Positions 26,186 to 36,446 are shown, counted from the stretch's first letter. The stretch is DNA of 64,000 nt from Bradyrhizobium liaoningense (GCF_018130825.1 NZ_JAFCJS010000002.1:62001-126000); one strand, 5' to 3'. The notes: generated by a model from the letters alone, not told the origin. A program made the numbers and translations.

Positions 26186-27316
26186 CTACCTCTGATGGGC
26201 GGTGTGCTCGCCCCGAACCCGCTCGGCGTCGCCCGTTCGAATAGCTGAGGCGCACGCACTCATCCGTGACGGTGGAAATGCCTGGACAGCTCCGGTCTTT
26301 GAAAGTGCGCTACCATGGTAACCGTCGGGGTTCTGCAATTGCCAACGCCAATGGTCCGCACACATCTGCTCCAACGATCGGGTCGACTTCCAGCCCAAGG
26401 CCTCCATCGCAAAGGTCGGGTCGGCATAGCAGGCGGCGACATCGCCAGCCCGACGCTCCCTGATTTCATAGGGAACTGAACGCCCGCTCGCTGCTTCAAA
26501 TGTACGAACGATGTCCAGAACGCTGCTGCCGTTCCCCGTGCCAAGATTGACCGTGAGCACACCAGGCTGTCTCAGGTTGCGCAAGGCGCTCAAGTGCCCG
26601 GATGCGAGATCGACCACATGAATGAAGTCGCGGACTCCGGTGCCATCAGGCGTGTCATAGTCGTTTCCCCAGATCTGCAGCTTCTCCCTCCGTCCAATCG
26701 CCACCTGCGCCACAAACGGGAGCAGGTTGTTGGGAAGGCCCAGCGGGTCTTCTCCGACCAGCCCGCTTTCGTGTGCTCCAACCGGATTGAAGTAGCGCAG
26801 ATTGGCGATCCGCCAATCGTCGTCGGACCTGCAGAGATCCTTCAGCATCTCTTCGATAACGAGCTTTGTGCGGCCATACGGATTGGTCGGACAGAGGGGA
26901 TGCTTCTCGTCGAGCGGCAAGTATTTAGGTATTCCGTAAACGGTCGCGGACGAGCTGAATACAAGTGTCTTTACATTCGCCCTCTTCATTGCCGATACGA
27001 GCCGCATCGTTCCCAGAACGTTGTTCTCGTAATAGTTCAGGGGACGTACGTTGGAATCACCCACGGCCTTCAGCCCTGCAAGGTGAATGACCGCGGTCAC
27101 TCCGCAGGAACTAAGTATGTCGTGAATCGCCTCTTCATGGCGGATATCTGCGTGCCGAAAGACGAGCGAACGCCCGCAAATGGACTGCACCCGCTCGAGC
27201 GAAGTCTGGCTGCTGTTGGAGAGATTGTCGAGCGCGACGACGTCGAACCCGGCGTCCAGCAATGCGATACAGACGTGGGACCCGATGTAGCCGGTACCTC
27301 CAGTCACCAAGATCAT
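26186..27316 (-). CDS. galE: UDP-glucose 4-epimerase
   Basis: This encodes 376 residues from the ATG at 27316, the position at which GalE proteins normally begin (MILVTGGTGYIGSHVC); ATG at 27334 is an alternative. The NAD-binding GGTGYIG, the catalytic SSSATVYG and YGRTK (Tyr-x-x-x-Lys) and the NLGTGNGSSVLD region are intact. It interconverts UDP-glucose and UDP-galactose for EPS precursors. The family is about 330-345 residues, so roughly 35 extra residues at the C-terminus (after HGSALSKTGA) are unusual and may come from a lost stop codon. Confidence 0.95.
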   Translation of the reverse strand: MILVTGGTGYIGSHVCIALLDAGFDVVALDNLSNSSQTSLERVQSICGRSLVFRHADIRHEEAIHDILSSCGVTAVIHLAGLKAVGDSNVRPLNYYENNVLGTMRLVSAMKRANVKTLVFSSSATVYGIPKYLPLDEKHPLCPTNPYGRTKLVIEEMLKDLCRSDDDWRIANLRYFNPVGAHESGLVGEDPLGLPNNLLPFVAQVAIGRREKLQIWGNDYDTPDGTGVRDFIHVVDLASGHLSALRNLRQPGVLTVNLGTGNGSSVLDIVRTFEAASGRSVPYEIRERRAGDVAACYADPTFAMEALGWKSTRSLEQMCADHWRWQLQNPDGYHGSALSKTGAVQAFPPSRMSACASAIRTGDAERVRGEHTAHQR

Positions 27317-27585
27317 CTCGGACAGCTTCCGCATTCGCTCAACTGGCCTCCGTGGATGCGACACCACATTAATCGGAAGTCGCGTCCACGGGGCGTGGAG
27401 ATTCTGGGCCTTATGAGCTACCTCTACTGGACTGCATCGCGGGTGATGCAGCCGGGAACGGACCATCGGGCGCTCATGACCGTTGCATCATCCATTTCCA
27501 GGCGTCGCGGATGAGGTTTGGATCCGCCAACGTAGGATAGCGTCGCAAAATGCTATCTCCCGCTACGGAACTGCGACGGCTGTTG

Positions 27586-28968
27586 TTACCTCTGCCCGAT
27601 GCGCACCGAATCGCCAGCGTTCTCATCGGTCCGGCTTGTCCCTGATGGAATGTCTGAACTGCCTATCCTTCGGGGAGGGACGGGAGGACCATCCTGGTAT
27701 CGGAGGGTGACCTCGACGGCGTCACCCGGCTGCAGTTCGGCATCTTCGCTTGCGATGATCCGTTCCTGTCCCTTATCGCCCTTCCTGATGATGGCAATCT
27801 CCGCGTGGTTGCCGGTTCCTCGCACGAGTTGTGATCGAACCATCGCAGTGTACTGAAGTTTCTCGCCGACGCTCTGCAGCTTCTCGCGAATTTGATTGAG
27901 CTTCACGCTGGTATCTTGCAGCTCGCGGAGCAAGTCGAGCCTCCGCTGGTCGTCTAGCTTTGCCAGCTTCCTGACGAACTCGTCCTGCTGCTTCTTGACT
28001 TGCAGCAGTTGCGCAGAGGTTTGCAGCTTCCGGGTTGATGACAGCAGCACGGCGCGACGCGCATCCGTAACGCGAGGGCTGATCAAGGAACCCTTGCCGA
28101 AGAGCTCGGTCGTTTTCTGCAGGTCATCAAGATCTGCTTGAAGTCCCTCTTCATCCTTCTTCTGCTGCTCTGACAGCACGCGGACCTCGTCGTCTCCCTG
28201 CCTAATGCCGCGCTGAAGATACGTCTTTTCCTGCTGATAATCACTCTGCTTGGTCTTCAGATATTCCGTTTCTGCATTAACGATGTCCGAAATCGCCGAT
28301 CGAGCTAAGGGCGCGTCCATCAGAGCGCCTGAACTGATCTGGGCTGCCTCTCCAAGTTCGGTCTTGATGCGCCACATACGCGCTTGTTCTTTGGCCAGCT
28401 CTGTCCAAAGCGAACCATACTCGCCTCTCAGGTCCGCTGCCTCGAGATACGGGTTGTTCATTTTGACGCGCATGATGTCGTAGCCGCCTGCCACGGCGAC
28501 GAGCTGGCGTGCGGTGATAGACGGACGATAAGGGTACTCACCCGGCTTCGATACATCCCCATTTACGTATATGGGCTTGTATTCCGCGATGATCGTCGTG
28601 ACCTCGCCTGCGTCGATCACGACGACCGTCTCACGGCCATCGGACGTCCGCTGTCGAAATACCTTGCGCGCAAGTGCAGCCCCGATTTTGGCTCGGATCT
28701 GTGGTAAGGGCAGGCCGGCCACCGGAAGCGTTCCAACCAGAGGCAACGAAATATTCCCGTCCATTTGAACGGGAGCACGATGCCGCAGCTCCGGCACGCC
28801 CGCCACCGCAACCTCCAGCACATCTCCGATGCTTACCAGATATTCCGCCTTTGCTTGAGTGACGGAAATTGTCAGGCCAATAGCCACCAAGGCCCATTTG
28901 ATGCAACGACCCAGGTCGCTGCCATCGACGTCGACATGGAAGCGATTGCGCAGTCTGGAGTTCGGCAT
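27586..28968 (-). CDS. ExoF/Wza-like polysaccharide export protein
   Basis: This encodes about 460 residues from the ATG at 28968 (AGGGA upstream); ATG at 29016 is possible. A signal or anchor segment (CIKWALVAIGLTISVTQAKA) is followed by a poly_export domain (EYLVSIGDVLEVAVAGVPELRHRAPV without the break), an SLBB-like segment (YVNGDVSKPGEYPYRPSI) and a long coiled coil (about 195-395). This is the layout of rhizobial ExoF, the periplasmic or outer-membrane auxiliary of EPS export. The coiled coil probably spans the periplasm toward the Wzz/ExoP partner at 58867-59970. Confidence 0.87.
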   Translation of the reverse strand: MPNSRLRNRFHVDVDGSDLGRCIKWALVAIGLTISVTQAKAEYLVSIGDVLEVAVAGVPELRHRAPVQMDGNISLPLVGTLPVAGLPLPQIRAKIGAALARKVFRQRTSDGRETVVVIDAGEVTTIIAEYKPIYVNGDVSKPGEYPYRPSITARQLVAVAGGYDIMRVKMNNPYLEAADLRGEYGSLWTELAKEQARMWRIKTELGEAAQISSGALMDAPLARSAISDIVNAETEYLKTKQSDYQQEKTYLQRGIRQGDDEVRVLSEQQKKDEEGLQADLDDLQKTTELFGKGSLISPRVTDARRAVLLSSTRKLQTSAQLLQVKKQQDEFVRKLAKLDDQRRLDLLRELQDTSVKLNQIREKLQSVGEKLQYTAMVRSQLVRGTGNHAEIAIIRKGDKGQERIIASEDAELQPGDAVEVTLRYQDGPPVPPRRIGSSDIPSGTSRTDENAGDSVRIGQR

Positions 28969-29522
28969 GGGGTCATTCCCTGTACGAACGTAGTCACCGA
29001 AGTGAAAGTCTTTCAAATTTGTTCGCGGACAACCGTCCGAGTAGTCTCCCGACAGGCGATCAGCAAAATTACGTTCCGTTCTCTCATTGACGCCGAACCA
29101 CTCGGTGCCTTCTTCCGCTCAGTTCGATTGAACGGTTCTCTATCATACTCATCGAACCCATTGGGACGGGCGCTTCCATCGCTGCCCGAATCTAATCCCG
29201 CGCGGTCGCGGCTCAATCGACCATCGTAGTTACCCACTTATTGCCCGTTTTTCCGGCCTCCGCCAAACTTCCGGCACATCCGGTCGATGGCGGCACGGCG
29301 GTCGCAGGCCGTTGGAAGGGGCAGAGTGGCCGCTCTATTACTATTGGCGGCAGGTGCCGAGTTCCTACTCGTAGCCGGTGCGGAACATGGGCGCGCAGAT
29401 GACGATCGTTTAAGAACAGTACGGCCATCGCGGACGAACGCTTCACCGCCGATGATCACGCCGACGCCAGGATCCACCGAGCGCAGGCATCGCTGGTGAA
29501 AACGCTCGAACCGAGCTGCAAG
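28969..29522. other. Gene-poor stretch with an acyltransferase remnant
   Basis: No intact gene is seen in these 554 nt. The part at 29395-29480 is a decayed acyltransferase piece (listed separately); 28969-29390 shows nothing recognisable apart from the probable promoter of the ExoF-like gene. Confidence 0.5.
29395..29480 (-). pseudogene. Frameshifted remnant of a hexapeptide acyltransferase
   Basis: On the minus strand one frame reads DPGVGVIIGGEAFVRDG and the next frame continues AVLFLNDRHLRAHVP. Together these match the WbbJ/NodL-like left-handed helix core, where a G..I(G)..(A/V)FIG.GV is followed by ND(R/K)(H/Y)PR. The switch of frame shows decay. The same stretch occurs in frame at 46205-46325, and the two are clearly related in DNA. 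Confidence 0.65.
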
Positions 29523-31373
29523 CTATTCTGGTACGGAAGCACGATACTCACGGCGCCACATCTCGACCATCATAAGCTGAAATAGGCGGCGACTTCCGCG
29601 CTCCGTCGACCGAAGGCTTGACAGGAGGCGCGCCAAAAATCGCTTTTCAAAAAGTGGCGAGCCGGTCGCGATGAGATCGTCCACGAGCGGCCGCCAAGGT
29701 CCCTGGAACCATTCATGCAGAGGGATCGAGAAACCCTGCTTTCGGTGACTATCAAAGTCGGGAGGTAGCCAACGCTGCGCAAGAGCACGCAAGATGATCT
29801 TTCTTCGAGCATTCTGGACTTTGAATCTTCCGGGCAATCGCCCAAAAGCAAACTCGACGATTCGATGATCCAGGAGCGGCGCGCGCACCTCCAGGGATGT
29901 GAGCATGCTGGCCCGATCGACTTTGACGAGAATGTCATCCGGCAAGTAGCTGCGAAACTCGGCGGCACAAATCGCATCTATGCCACCGCAGACTGTTTCC
30001 AATCCAGCGCGGCGAAGTTCCGGGGTAACCGACACAGGCCGGCCGGTCAGTCGCGACCTCGTAATCGGATCAAGTAGTCGCGTCAGCACTGTTTGTGGCT
30101 CATTGCAGCTGAGTAGCCCCATGATCGCGTTGCGTCCTTCGATTCCCAACGGTATCGATTTTGCGGCGAGTGCCTCCAATCCGAGCCGATGCAGACCAAA
30201 CTGCCGTAGTTGCGCGATCTTCAGAAGCCAAGGATGATGAATGTAGCCACCGAAGAGTTCATCGCCGCCATCGCCTCCTAGGGCGACAGCGCATTCGTTT
30301 CGAATTGCGCGACTCACCAGATAGGTGGGAAGCAACGAGTTGTCAGCGATAGGCTCGTCATATTGACGGATGAGCGAAGGCAGGAACTCGCCCGAGCCCG
30401 GCTCAGCGACGAGTTCAGTATGGTTTGAACCGAGATAATCAGCGACCCGACGCGCGTGGCGCGACTCGTCGAAGCTCGGATAGCCTGGAAAGGCGACGTT
30501 GAAAGTGCGAACAGCCCGCCCCGAACTCCTGACGGCCGCGGCAGCCACGAGGCTCGAATCAAGACCACCGCTCAGCATGATGCCGATCGGCACATCTGCG
30601 ATAAGCTGGCAGCGCACGCTCTGCGTCAGCAGGACCTCGAGATCGCTCGTGAGCTCTTGCAAATCGCTCTGCGCGGTGTTGGTGGCACGTATCGGTAGGT
30701 CCCAGTATCTGCTGATCTGCAGTCGATCCAGATCGGGTTCGTAAGTCAGCCAATGCCCCGGCGGTAGTTTTGCGAATCCGTCGAAGATGCAAAGTGACCC
30801 GGAAACGTAACCATACGCCAAGTAATCGTCGAGCGCCTCGCGATTGATGCTCCGTGGGATGTTCGGATCAACGAGAATAGCTTTCAGCTCGGACGCGAAA
30901 GCGAACCGGCCATTCTTGTGCAAATAGAATAAAGGCTTTTCGCCGGCCCGATCGCGAGTAACGAACAGGCGTCGTTTGGCGCCGTCCCAGATCGCGAGCG
31001 CGAACATTCCGACCAAACGATCGAGACACGCGGGGCCCCACGTTCGATACGCGGCGATCACGACCTCGGTATCGCTTGTGCTGCGAAAACTATTGCCGCG
31101 CGCCTGAAGTTCGGCTCGAACTTCCTGAAAATTGTAAATCTCACCATTAAAGACAATTGTTATCTGGCCATCGTCCGAGCTCATTGGCTGATGACCGAGA
31201 GGGCTGAGATCGATTATGGCTAAGCGCCGATGACCTAAGCCTACCCGCCGATCAGGACTGAGCCAGGTACCAGCGTCGTCCGGGCCGCGGTGTGCGAGTG
31301 CATCGCACATGCTTTGCACCAATTGAAAGCTAACCGGCTTCTCGGCCTCGACTATGCCGGCAATTCCGCACAT
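29523..31373 (-). CDS. asnB: Asparagine synthetase (glutamine-hydrolysing), copy 1
   Basis: The 616-residue protein has an N-terminal class II glutaminase with catalytic Cys2 (MCGIAG) and HRGPDD, and a C-terminal synthetase with the ATP-binding SGGLDSS at 268-274. AsnB-type enzymes transfer amide nitrogen from glutamine to a carboxylate. In EPS and O-antigen loci they often amidate uronic acids rather than make asparagine, and that is the more likely role here. A second copy lies at 46441-48345. Confidence 0.93.
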   Translation of the reverse strand: MCGIAGIVEAEKPVSFQLVQSMCDALAHRGPDDAGTWLSPDRRVGLGHRRLAIIDLSPLGHQPMSSDDGQITIVFNGEIYNFQEVRAELQARGNSFRSTSDTEVVIAAYRTWGPACLDRLVGMFALAIWDGAKRRLFVTRDRAGEKPLFYLHKNGRFAFASELKAILVDPNIPRSINREALDDYLAYGYVSGSLCIFDGFAKLPPGHWLTYEPDLDRLQISRYWDLPIRATNTAQSDLQELTSDLEVLLTQSVRCQLIADVPIGIMLSGGLDSSLVAAAAVRSSGRAVRTFNVAFPGYPSFDESRHARRVADYLGSNHTELVAEPGSGEFLPSLIRQYDEPIADNSLLPTYLVSRAIRNECAVALGGDGGDELFGGYIHHPWLLKIAQLRQFGLHRLGLEALAAKSIPLGIEGRNAIMGLLSCNEPQTVLTRLLDPITRSRLTGRPVSVTPELRRAGLETVCGGIDAICAAEFRSYLPDDILVKVDRASMLTSLEVRAPLLDHRIVEFAFGRLPGRFKVQNARRKIILRALAQRWLPPDFDSHRKQGFSIPLHEWFQGPWRPLVDDLIATGSPLFEKRFLARLLSSLRSTERGSRRLFQLMMVEMWRREYRASVPE

Positions 31374-31497
31374 GGTTGCCCGATCGTTTTTCTATGCGAA
31401 ACGAAAGATACGCGAAACATTGCAAGTTACAGAGCAGGTTACAAAGGAGGGGCGCTCTTCGTCAAATCTCCAGGGGTTAACGAGCGGACAAAATCAA

Positions 31498-33693
31498 TCA
31501 CTGCATCCGCGCGCTTGGGGCTGCATCAGACGGTACACCGTAGAAGACGCCCCGTCCGTCGGTCCCGATGTACACGCGGCCCCAGATCTGCCGGTCGCCC
31601 GCCATGGCCCCGGCTCCGTTTACGAGATCGCTCATTTGGTACTGGCTGTCGTTGATGAGAATCCAGCTGGTCCCCATGTCGTCGGACCTAAAGACCCCCT
31701 TCGTATTTTCCACTGTCCCGTAGAGAAAGACCGTCGGGACTTTCGACCCGTTCGGGGGCGCTCCGAAGCTGAACATGAAGGCGTACTGCACGTTGGCGAC
31801 CTTGGCGAAGGTCTCACCTGCGTTCGACGAACGATAAAGGCCCGAGGCACCGTTGCTCATCCAAACCTCCCCGCTCATTCCTGGGGCGGCCTCTACGACC
31901 TGCTGTCGCCAGCCCGACGACGGAATAGTTGAGACGCTCTCGAATGTCGCCGCACCATCGGTCGAGCGGTAGAAATGCCCGTTGTTGTAGTCGTACAGGT
32001 AGAACTTGCTTCCATCTGTGCGGTCCGCGGCCAGTGGTTTGTTCTTGCTCCAGTAGTTCTTTCCTTCAACGGCGGCCGATGGCGCTCCAACCGACTGCGT
32101 CCACGAGGCGCCCAGGTCGGTCGAGTAGTAGGGAACGCTTCCTTTCGGCAGCCATACGATCCGCCGTGACGTGGCCGAAACCGCCACTCGGCCGTCTAAG
32201 TTTCCGTTTGGGTTGGATGGAAAAGCCGTGAAGGTCTTCGCATTGTCGATGGAATAGCCACCGGCCGGCGAGGTGTCTCCAGGATGTCCCACCCGCACGA
32301 CGAAGTTTGGATCCGCCTCCTCGAAATCGATTCCTGTGGAGTTGCCGAAGGGGGTATATCCGAACTCGTTGGGCGGTGGCGTGGTGAGAGAGGCATTTCT
32401 GAACCCGATATGGTCAGCCACAGCCGAGAGCAGGGGTGCGCCCCGGGGCGGGGACTTGACGTCGAAGACGACCATCTCTTCCAGCCCATTTACGTAGCTC
32501 TGCCAAATTTGGCGCTTGGCGGTAATGTCGTCGGTGCGCCACACCCCACCGGTGTCCGTGAACCAGACCCGCTTCGGATCGGCAGGATCAATTACCATCG
32601 CCGACGGCCCATCGGCGAACTCGCTGTTGGGCAGCCACGGAACCGCAGAAGTGGCGCTCACGTTCCAAAAGGTCCAACTGGCGCCGCCGTTCGTGGAGCG
32701 GTACCAGCCGTAGTGGCTCTCCATCGTCACCACGACCTTTGGATTGGTCGGGTCAACGCTGATGGCTGAAAAGTTGCGCCTCTGCTGAGGCGGCGAGATA
32801 TTGGTCCAGGCCCCTCCGGAAAATTTCGCGACGCCGTCGTCGTGGGTCACGTAGAGGGTTCCATCAGATGCGATGGCTTCGCGATGAGGGGCAACCGGGC
32901 TGCCGGCCATGACGGCCCACGATAGCCCTGCGTCCATGCTGCGATAGACCCCGTGGCCGCGTACAGCGGCATAGACTGTTGAAGACGGCGACCCCGCCCT
33001 GCCTGTCGTGCGATCGATGGTCACGAAGGTGATCCCGACTCCCGCCGTGCCTTTGGGAAAACTCTCGACCCGCTGCCAACTTACTGCAGCGTTGGTGCTC
33101 TTCCACAAACCGTCGTTGCGCGAACCAAAGTAAAGGACGTTGCCGTCGTTCGGATCTACAATCAGCCGCTCCCCGTTGAGCGCTCCGCGACCATCGTTGC
33201 CGTGCATTACGACGTTCAGATTGGTGCGTTCCCATGTCTTGCCTTGATCCGTGGACTTAAGCACATCCCACGGTCCGCCGCGCCACCAGTTGAACATCCC
33301 GGCAGCGAAGTAGACGTTATTCGGGTTCGATGGATCGATAGCAATGCTCTCGCCGCCGAATAGATTCTGGTGCGAGAGCGGGAGCCAGTCGAGCAACGGA
33401 ATCCACCGCTGGTTGGCAGCATCCCACCGGTAACATCCGCCGACATCGGTTCGGATGTAGAGCAAGTTGGGGGCCGATGGATGTGCGACGATTCCGGTGA
33501 CGTACCCACCGCCGCCCCACTTCACGTTTGTCCAGACGTATGGCTCGCTCTTGACAGCGCCTGCATGCCCGGCGGCGAAGCTCAAAGCGGCCAACAGCAT
33601 TCCTAGACACGCTCGACGAATGAACCATGCGCTCCAGGCACTCTTTGCCAGGGGGACGTGTCTTGAATGTCGGCGCTCAGCTGGTTCGGCCAT
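31498..33693 (-). CDS. Secreted GH74-like beta-propeller glycosidase
   Basis: The product has 731 residues. An N-terminal signal (residues about 27-46, CLGMLLAALSFAAGHAGA) precedes a protein that reads VWTNVKWGGGGYVTGIVAHP and LLYIRTDVGGCYRWD, the opening of GH74 xyloglucanases, with the candidate catalytic Asp in RTDVGG. Repeated Asp-box/BNR-type units (KSTDQGKTWE, RSTNGGASW, RSTDGAATFE, RSSNAGETF) continue to the end, which fits two seven-bladed propellers. It overlaps the flippase gene by 17 nt, so it belongs to the EPS operon and may trim or release the EPS. The substrate is inferred. Confidence 0.85.
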   Translation of the reverse strand: MAEPAERRHSRHVPLAKSAWSAWFIRRACLGMLLAALSFAAGHAGAVKSEPYVWTNVKWGGGGYVTGIVAHPSAPNLLYIRTDVGGCYRWDAANQRWIPLLDWLPLSHQNLFGGESIAIDPSNPNNVYFAAGMFNWWRGGPWDVLKSTDQGKTWERTNLNVVMHGNDGRGALNGERLIVDPNDGNVLYFGSRNDGLWKSTNAAVSWQRVESFPKGTAGVGITFVTIDRTTGRAGSPSSTVYAAVRGHGVYRSMDAGLSWAVMAGSPVAPHREAIASDGTLYVTHDDGVAKFSGGAWTNISPPQQRRNFSAISVDPTNPKVVVTMESHYGWYRSTNGGASWTFWNVSATSAVPWLPNSEFADGPSAMVIDPADPKRVWFTDTGGVWRTDDITAKRQIWQSYVNGLEEMVVFDVKSPPRGAPLLSAVADHIGFRNASLTTPPPNEFGYTPFGNSTGIDFEEADPNFVVRVGHPGDTSPAGGYSIDNAKTFTAFPSNPNGNLDGRVAVSATSRRIVWLPKGSVPYYSTDLGASWTQSVGAPSAAVEGKNYWSKNKPLAADRTDGSKFYLYDYNNGHFYRSTDGAATFESVSTIPSSGWRQQVVEAAPGMSGEVWMSNGASGLYRSSNAGETFAKVANVQYAFMFSFGAPPNGSKVPTVFLYGTVENTKGVFRSDDMGTSWILINDSQYQMSDLVNGAGAMAGDRQIWGRVYIGTDGRGVFYGVPSDAAPSARMQ

Positions 33694-35170
33694 CGGGCGT
33701 TACTTCCGCCGTTTCACGAAGGAGAGACAACAGCGACCGATGCATGTTCGTGAGCACAAATCCGAGCAGCATGGTCATCACAAAGACCGAGGACTTCACG
33801 ACGAGGCGGAGAAAGACGGATGTGTCCAGCCCGGAGCAGAGGACGTGGACGACGAGCACACCGACTGCGACCACAACGATGACTTTACAAGTCTGATCGA
33901 GCCGTATCATTTGAGCGATGCTGGTTCCCAGTGCTTTGGAAACCATGTTCAAGGCCCAGCACTCCCAAAGAACAAGGCTTGTGACGCTTCCGGCTACCAC
34001 GCCGGCAAGTCCGAAAAACTGGAGACCAAGAATGCTCAAAGCAATCGATAGCAGAAGAGATATTGCGCCGATTTTTGCGGCCCGCCGGCCGAATCCAAAT
34101 ACCTGAAGGAGATGGCCTGCCGCGAAGGCGGTAGCCATCTGTCCCAGGAGATAGATGCGCATGAGCGGCACCGCCCCCAGATACTCGCGCGTATATATGA
34201 GTTCGACGAGCTCGTTTGCGGTCGAGATCAGCAACCCGAGAACTGGGGGCAGCATCATTCCCAGTACGAGGTATCCCTTCTGTATCAGGGCGAGGGCGTC
34301 ATCGAGTTTGCCCGCGCCAACCAAGGAACTGATCTTGGGTAGAAGAGCATCATTGAGAGGCTGGCGGGTCAACGTTCCGACCAACAGAACCGTCGACGCA
34401 ATCGAGATAAGTGCAAAGGCCGTGTTCGAGAAGTTCGTCGCCACGACCCATTGGTCCGCCTGCACGCGCAAAAGGAAAAACCCCTGGGCGACAGCAAAGG
34501 GCAACGAATAATTCAATTGCAAGCGTGCGAGCTGCCTGTCGAATGCGAGTCCCGTTTCCTGCGCGGCAAACAGAGCATAGGCGAGTGCTATCCCGACCTT
34601 CACCATGGCCGCGCCGCACATGGCCACCAGAACCCAGGTCACGTCCCCCGACGCGACTGCCGCACCTGCCAATGCCGCCGCCCTGAGTATCGCAAAGCCG
34701 ACCGTTGCACAGGCCTGCCACTCCGATTTTCCATCCGCGTTCGGCAATACGTCGAGAATCGATGCCAATATCCAGGTGCCGACGAAAATCTGCACGAGCG
34801 GCGAGTAGCGCTGCAAGCCGGCGATCGAGCCAGGCAAGACGGGCATCAGCACCAAAAGCAAGAGAACCGAAAGACCGCCGAGTGCGAACAGGCTCAGGAG
34901 CGTATTCCCCACCAGCTTCGGCCGAGTCCCGGGAGTAGCGCGCGGCAGGAAATAAACCAGGGACTGCGGCAGGAAAAGGGGAAACAGGATCAACCCTGTC
35001 GAGGCAACCAACCACATCAGGCGGTAGTCCCCAAACTCCTGCTGGGTCAGGTGGCGGACCAGGATGACCGGCAGCGCCATTTGTATGGCATACTCGAATA
35101 GCCCTGCGGTAGCCAGAAAACCGGCCTTGCGGCGAATCCCTGACGTCATGCCGTGCGCGCCCCCCTCCAT
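33677..35170 (-). CDS. Polysaccharide flippase (Wzx/MATE-like)
   Basis: This encodes about 497 residues from the ATG at 35170 (GAGG 4 nt upstream); ATG at 35149 is a close alternative, and the frame is open to 35365 without family similarity. It has 12-14 membrane segments and the opening pattern of the polysaccharide_synt family (RRKAGFLATAGLFEYAIQMALP, RHLTQQEFGDYRL). It probably moves lipid-linked EPS repeat units across the inner membrane to the polymerase at 36443-37879. Confidence 0.88.
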   Translation of the reverse strand: MEGGAHGMTSGIRRKAGFLATAGLFEYAIQMALPVILVRHLTQQEFGDYRLMWLVASTGLILFPLFLPQSLVYFLPRATPGTRPKLVGNTLLSLFALGGLSVLLLLVLMPVLPGSIAGLQRYSPLVQIFVGTWILASILDVLPNADGKSEWQACATVGFAILRAAALAGAAVASGDVTWVLVAMCGAAMVKVGIALAYALFAAQETGLAFDRQLARLQLNYSLPFAVAQGFFLLRVQADQWVVATNFSNTAFALISIASTVLLVGTLTRQPLNDALLPKISSLVGAGKLDDALALIQKGYLVLGMMLPPVLGLLISTANELVELIYTREYLGAVPLMRIYLLGQMATAFAAGHLLQVFGFGRRAAKIGAISLLLSIALSILGLQFFGLAGVVAGSVTSLVLWECWALNMVSKALGTSIAQMIRLDQTCKVIVVVAVGVLVVHVLCSGLDTSVFLRLVVKSSVFVMTMLLGFVLTNMHRSLLSLLRETAEVTPDGRTS

Positions 35171-35282
35171 GCGGCCTCGTCCAGCAGGCTGTCGTGCTTC
35201 CAGCGCATCGGTCATAAGGAAATGAGGCCATGCACGCGCTGACGCGCATGCATGCCATCCCTCCTGTGTCCATCGCCGCCGA

Positions 35283-36446
35283 TCAGGAGCCCCATCGCCA
35301 CACCGGTTTGCTCGACGCGCGTCGTTCCTTCCTTCGGCGAATCGCTTTTTCGATTGCTGCGACATAGGGCTTCAGCACCACGTGATCGCCATGCATCCGG
35401 TCCATGTAGCTTCTGCATCGCTCGGACGCCTTTCGCCATTCTGTTTCATCGGCAATCAAGTGGTCGGCAACGTAAGCCATCTCATCGATGGACCGGGGTG
35501 AGGCACCCAGACCTTCGCGCTTGATGAGTCCATCGGGATCGAAAAATGATATTACCGGAACGCCGCGACGCCAGGACTGAAGAAAGGAATTGGGAAAACC
35601 CTCTGTGTGCGAGGTATTGACGAAAATCTTGGCGCGGTCATAGAGGTCACCGACGTCGTGATAAGGCACACGACCGCAAAACGTCAGGTTCGGCAGTTGT
35701 TTCGCGGCAGACTCGATCTTGCTGTACAGGTCGGAACAACCCGGTTGTGGACCGCCAACCATGTGGATATGCCGGGAAGGCATGCGGCGCGCCAACTCGA
35801 TGGCGAGCTCGGGGCGCTTGAAGTCACGCAGGTTGCTGACCCAAAGAATTTCCACGTCGCGCTGATCGCGCTCCAGCTGCCGATCCGGGGGATCCACCAG
35901 CATGTCACCGACCACGCTCGTCAATCCATAATTTTCCAAGAGCGCGCGTTGCTGGCCGGCGTGCTGGCAAAGGACACTATCAGCCCTCCTCAATCCGTAT
36001 TCGTAAAGCTTTTTGTCTCGTGTGTAGCGTATCAGCAGCTTCTCCGGATCGGCATCCGTGTCATGTGCCAATCGGTGGACGAGGCCACGTCCATGCCGGC
36101 GGCAGAACATCGCGACCAAGCCGACGCGCGTGCCGGCACTGCTCGTGTAGTAGACGTCGGCATCGGCACGCATCAACGCCGCCCACGTTGCGGTCCAACG
36201 GGGATAAACAAAACGAAGAACCGGAAGGCCTGCATCCGCACGATAGGTTCTGTAGGTCGTGACGTCGTGCCAGGCCGCTGCGTCGGACTGACCGTAATCG
36301 CCGACGACCATGGAAACCTGGTATCCACGAGCAACGAGTGCTCTCGCGAGCAGCGTCTGTTGGACCTCCTCCCCGCCAATACCATGGTGATTGTATTCGG
36401 GGGCAAGGACCGGGAGGTTTTCAAGACCGACGAAACACACCTTCAT
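35283..36446 (-). CDS. Glycosyltransferase family 4
   Basis: The 387-residue protein begins MKVCFVGLENLPVLAPEY with a glycine-rich loop (HHGIGGEEVQQ) of GT4 enzymes. The donor-binding part has ILWVSNLRDFKRPELAIELA and the acidic NTSHTEGFPNSFLQSW motif (E-x7-E-like, here with EGFPNSFLQ). It adds a sugar during repeat-unit assembly; the sugar is unknown. The start overlaps the polymerase stop by 4 nt (ATGA), so both are co-translated. Confidence 0.88.
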   Translation of the reverse strand: MKVCFVGLENLPVLAPEYNHHGIGGEEVQQTLLARALVARGYQVSMVVGDYGQSDAAAWHDVTTYRTYRADAGLPVLRFVYPRWTATWAALMRADADVYYTSSAGTRVGLVAMFCRRHGRGLVHRLAHDTDADPEKLLIRYTRDKKLYEYGLRRADSVLCQHAGQQRALLENYGLTSVVGDMLVDPPDRQLERDQRDVEILWVSNLRDFKRPELAIELARRMPSRHIHMVGGPQPGCSDLYSKIESAAKQLPNLTFCGRVPYHDVGDLYDRAKIFVNTSHTEGFPNSFLQSWRRGVPVISFFDPDGLIKREGLGASPRSIDEMAYVADHLIADETEWRKASERCRSYMDRMHGDHVVLKPYVAAIEKAIRRRKERRASSKPVWRWGS

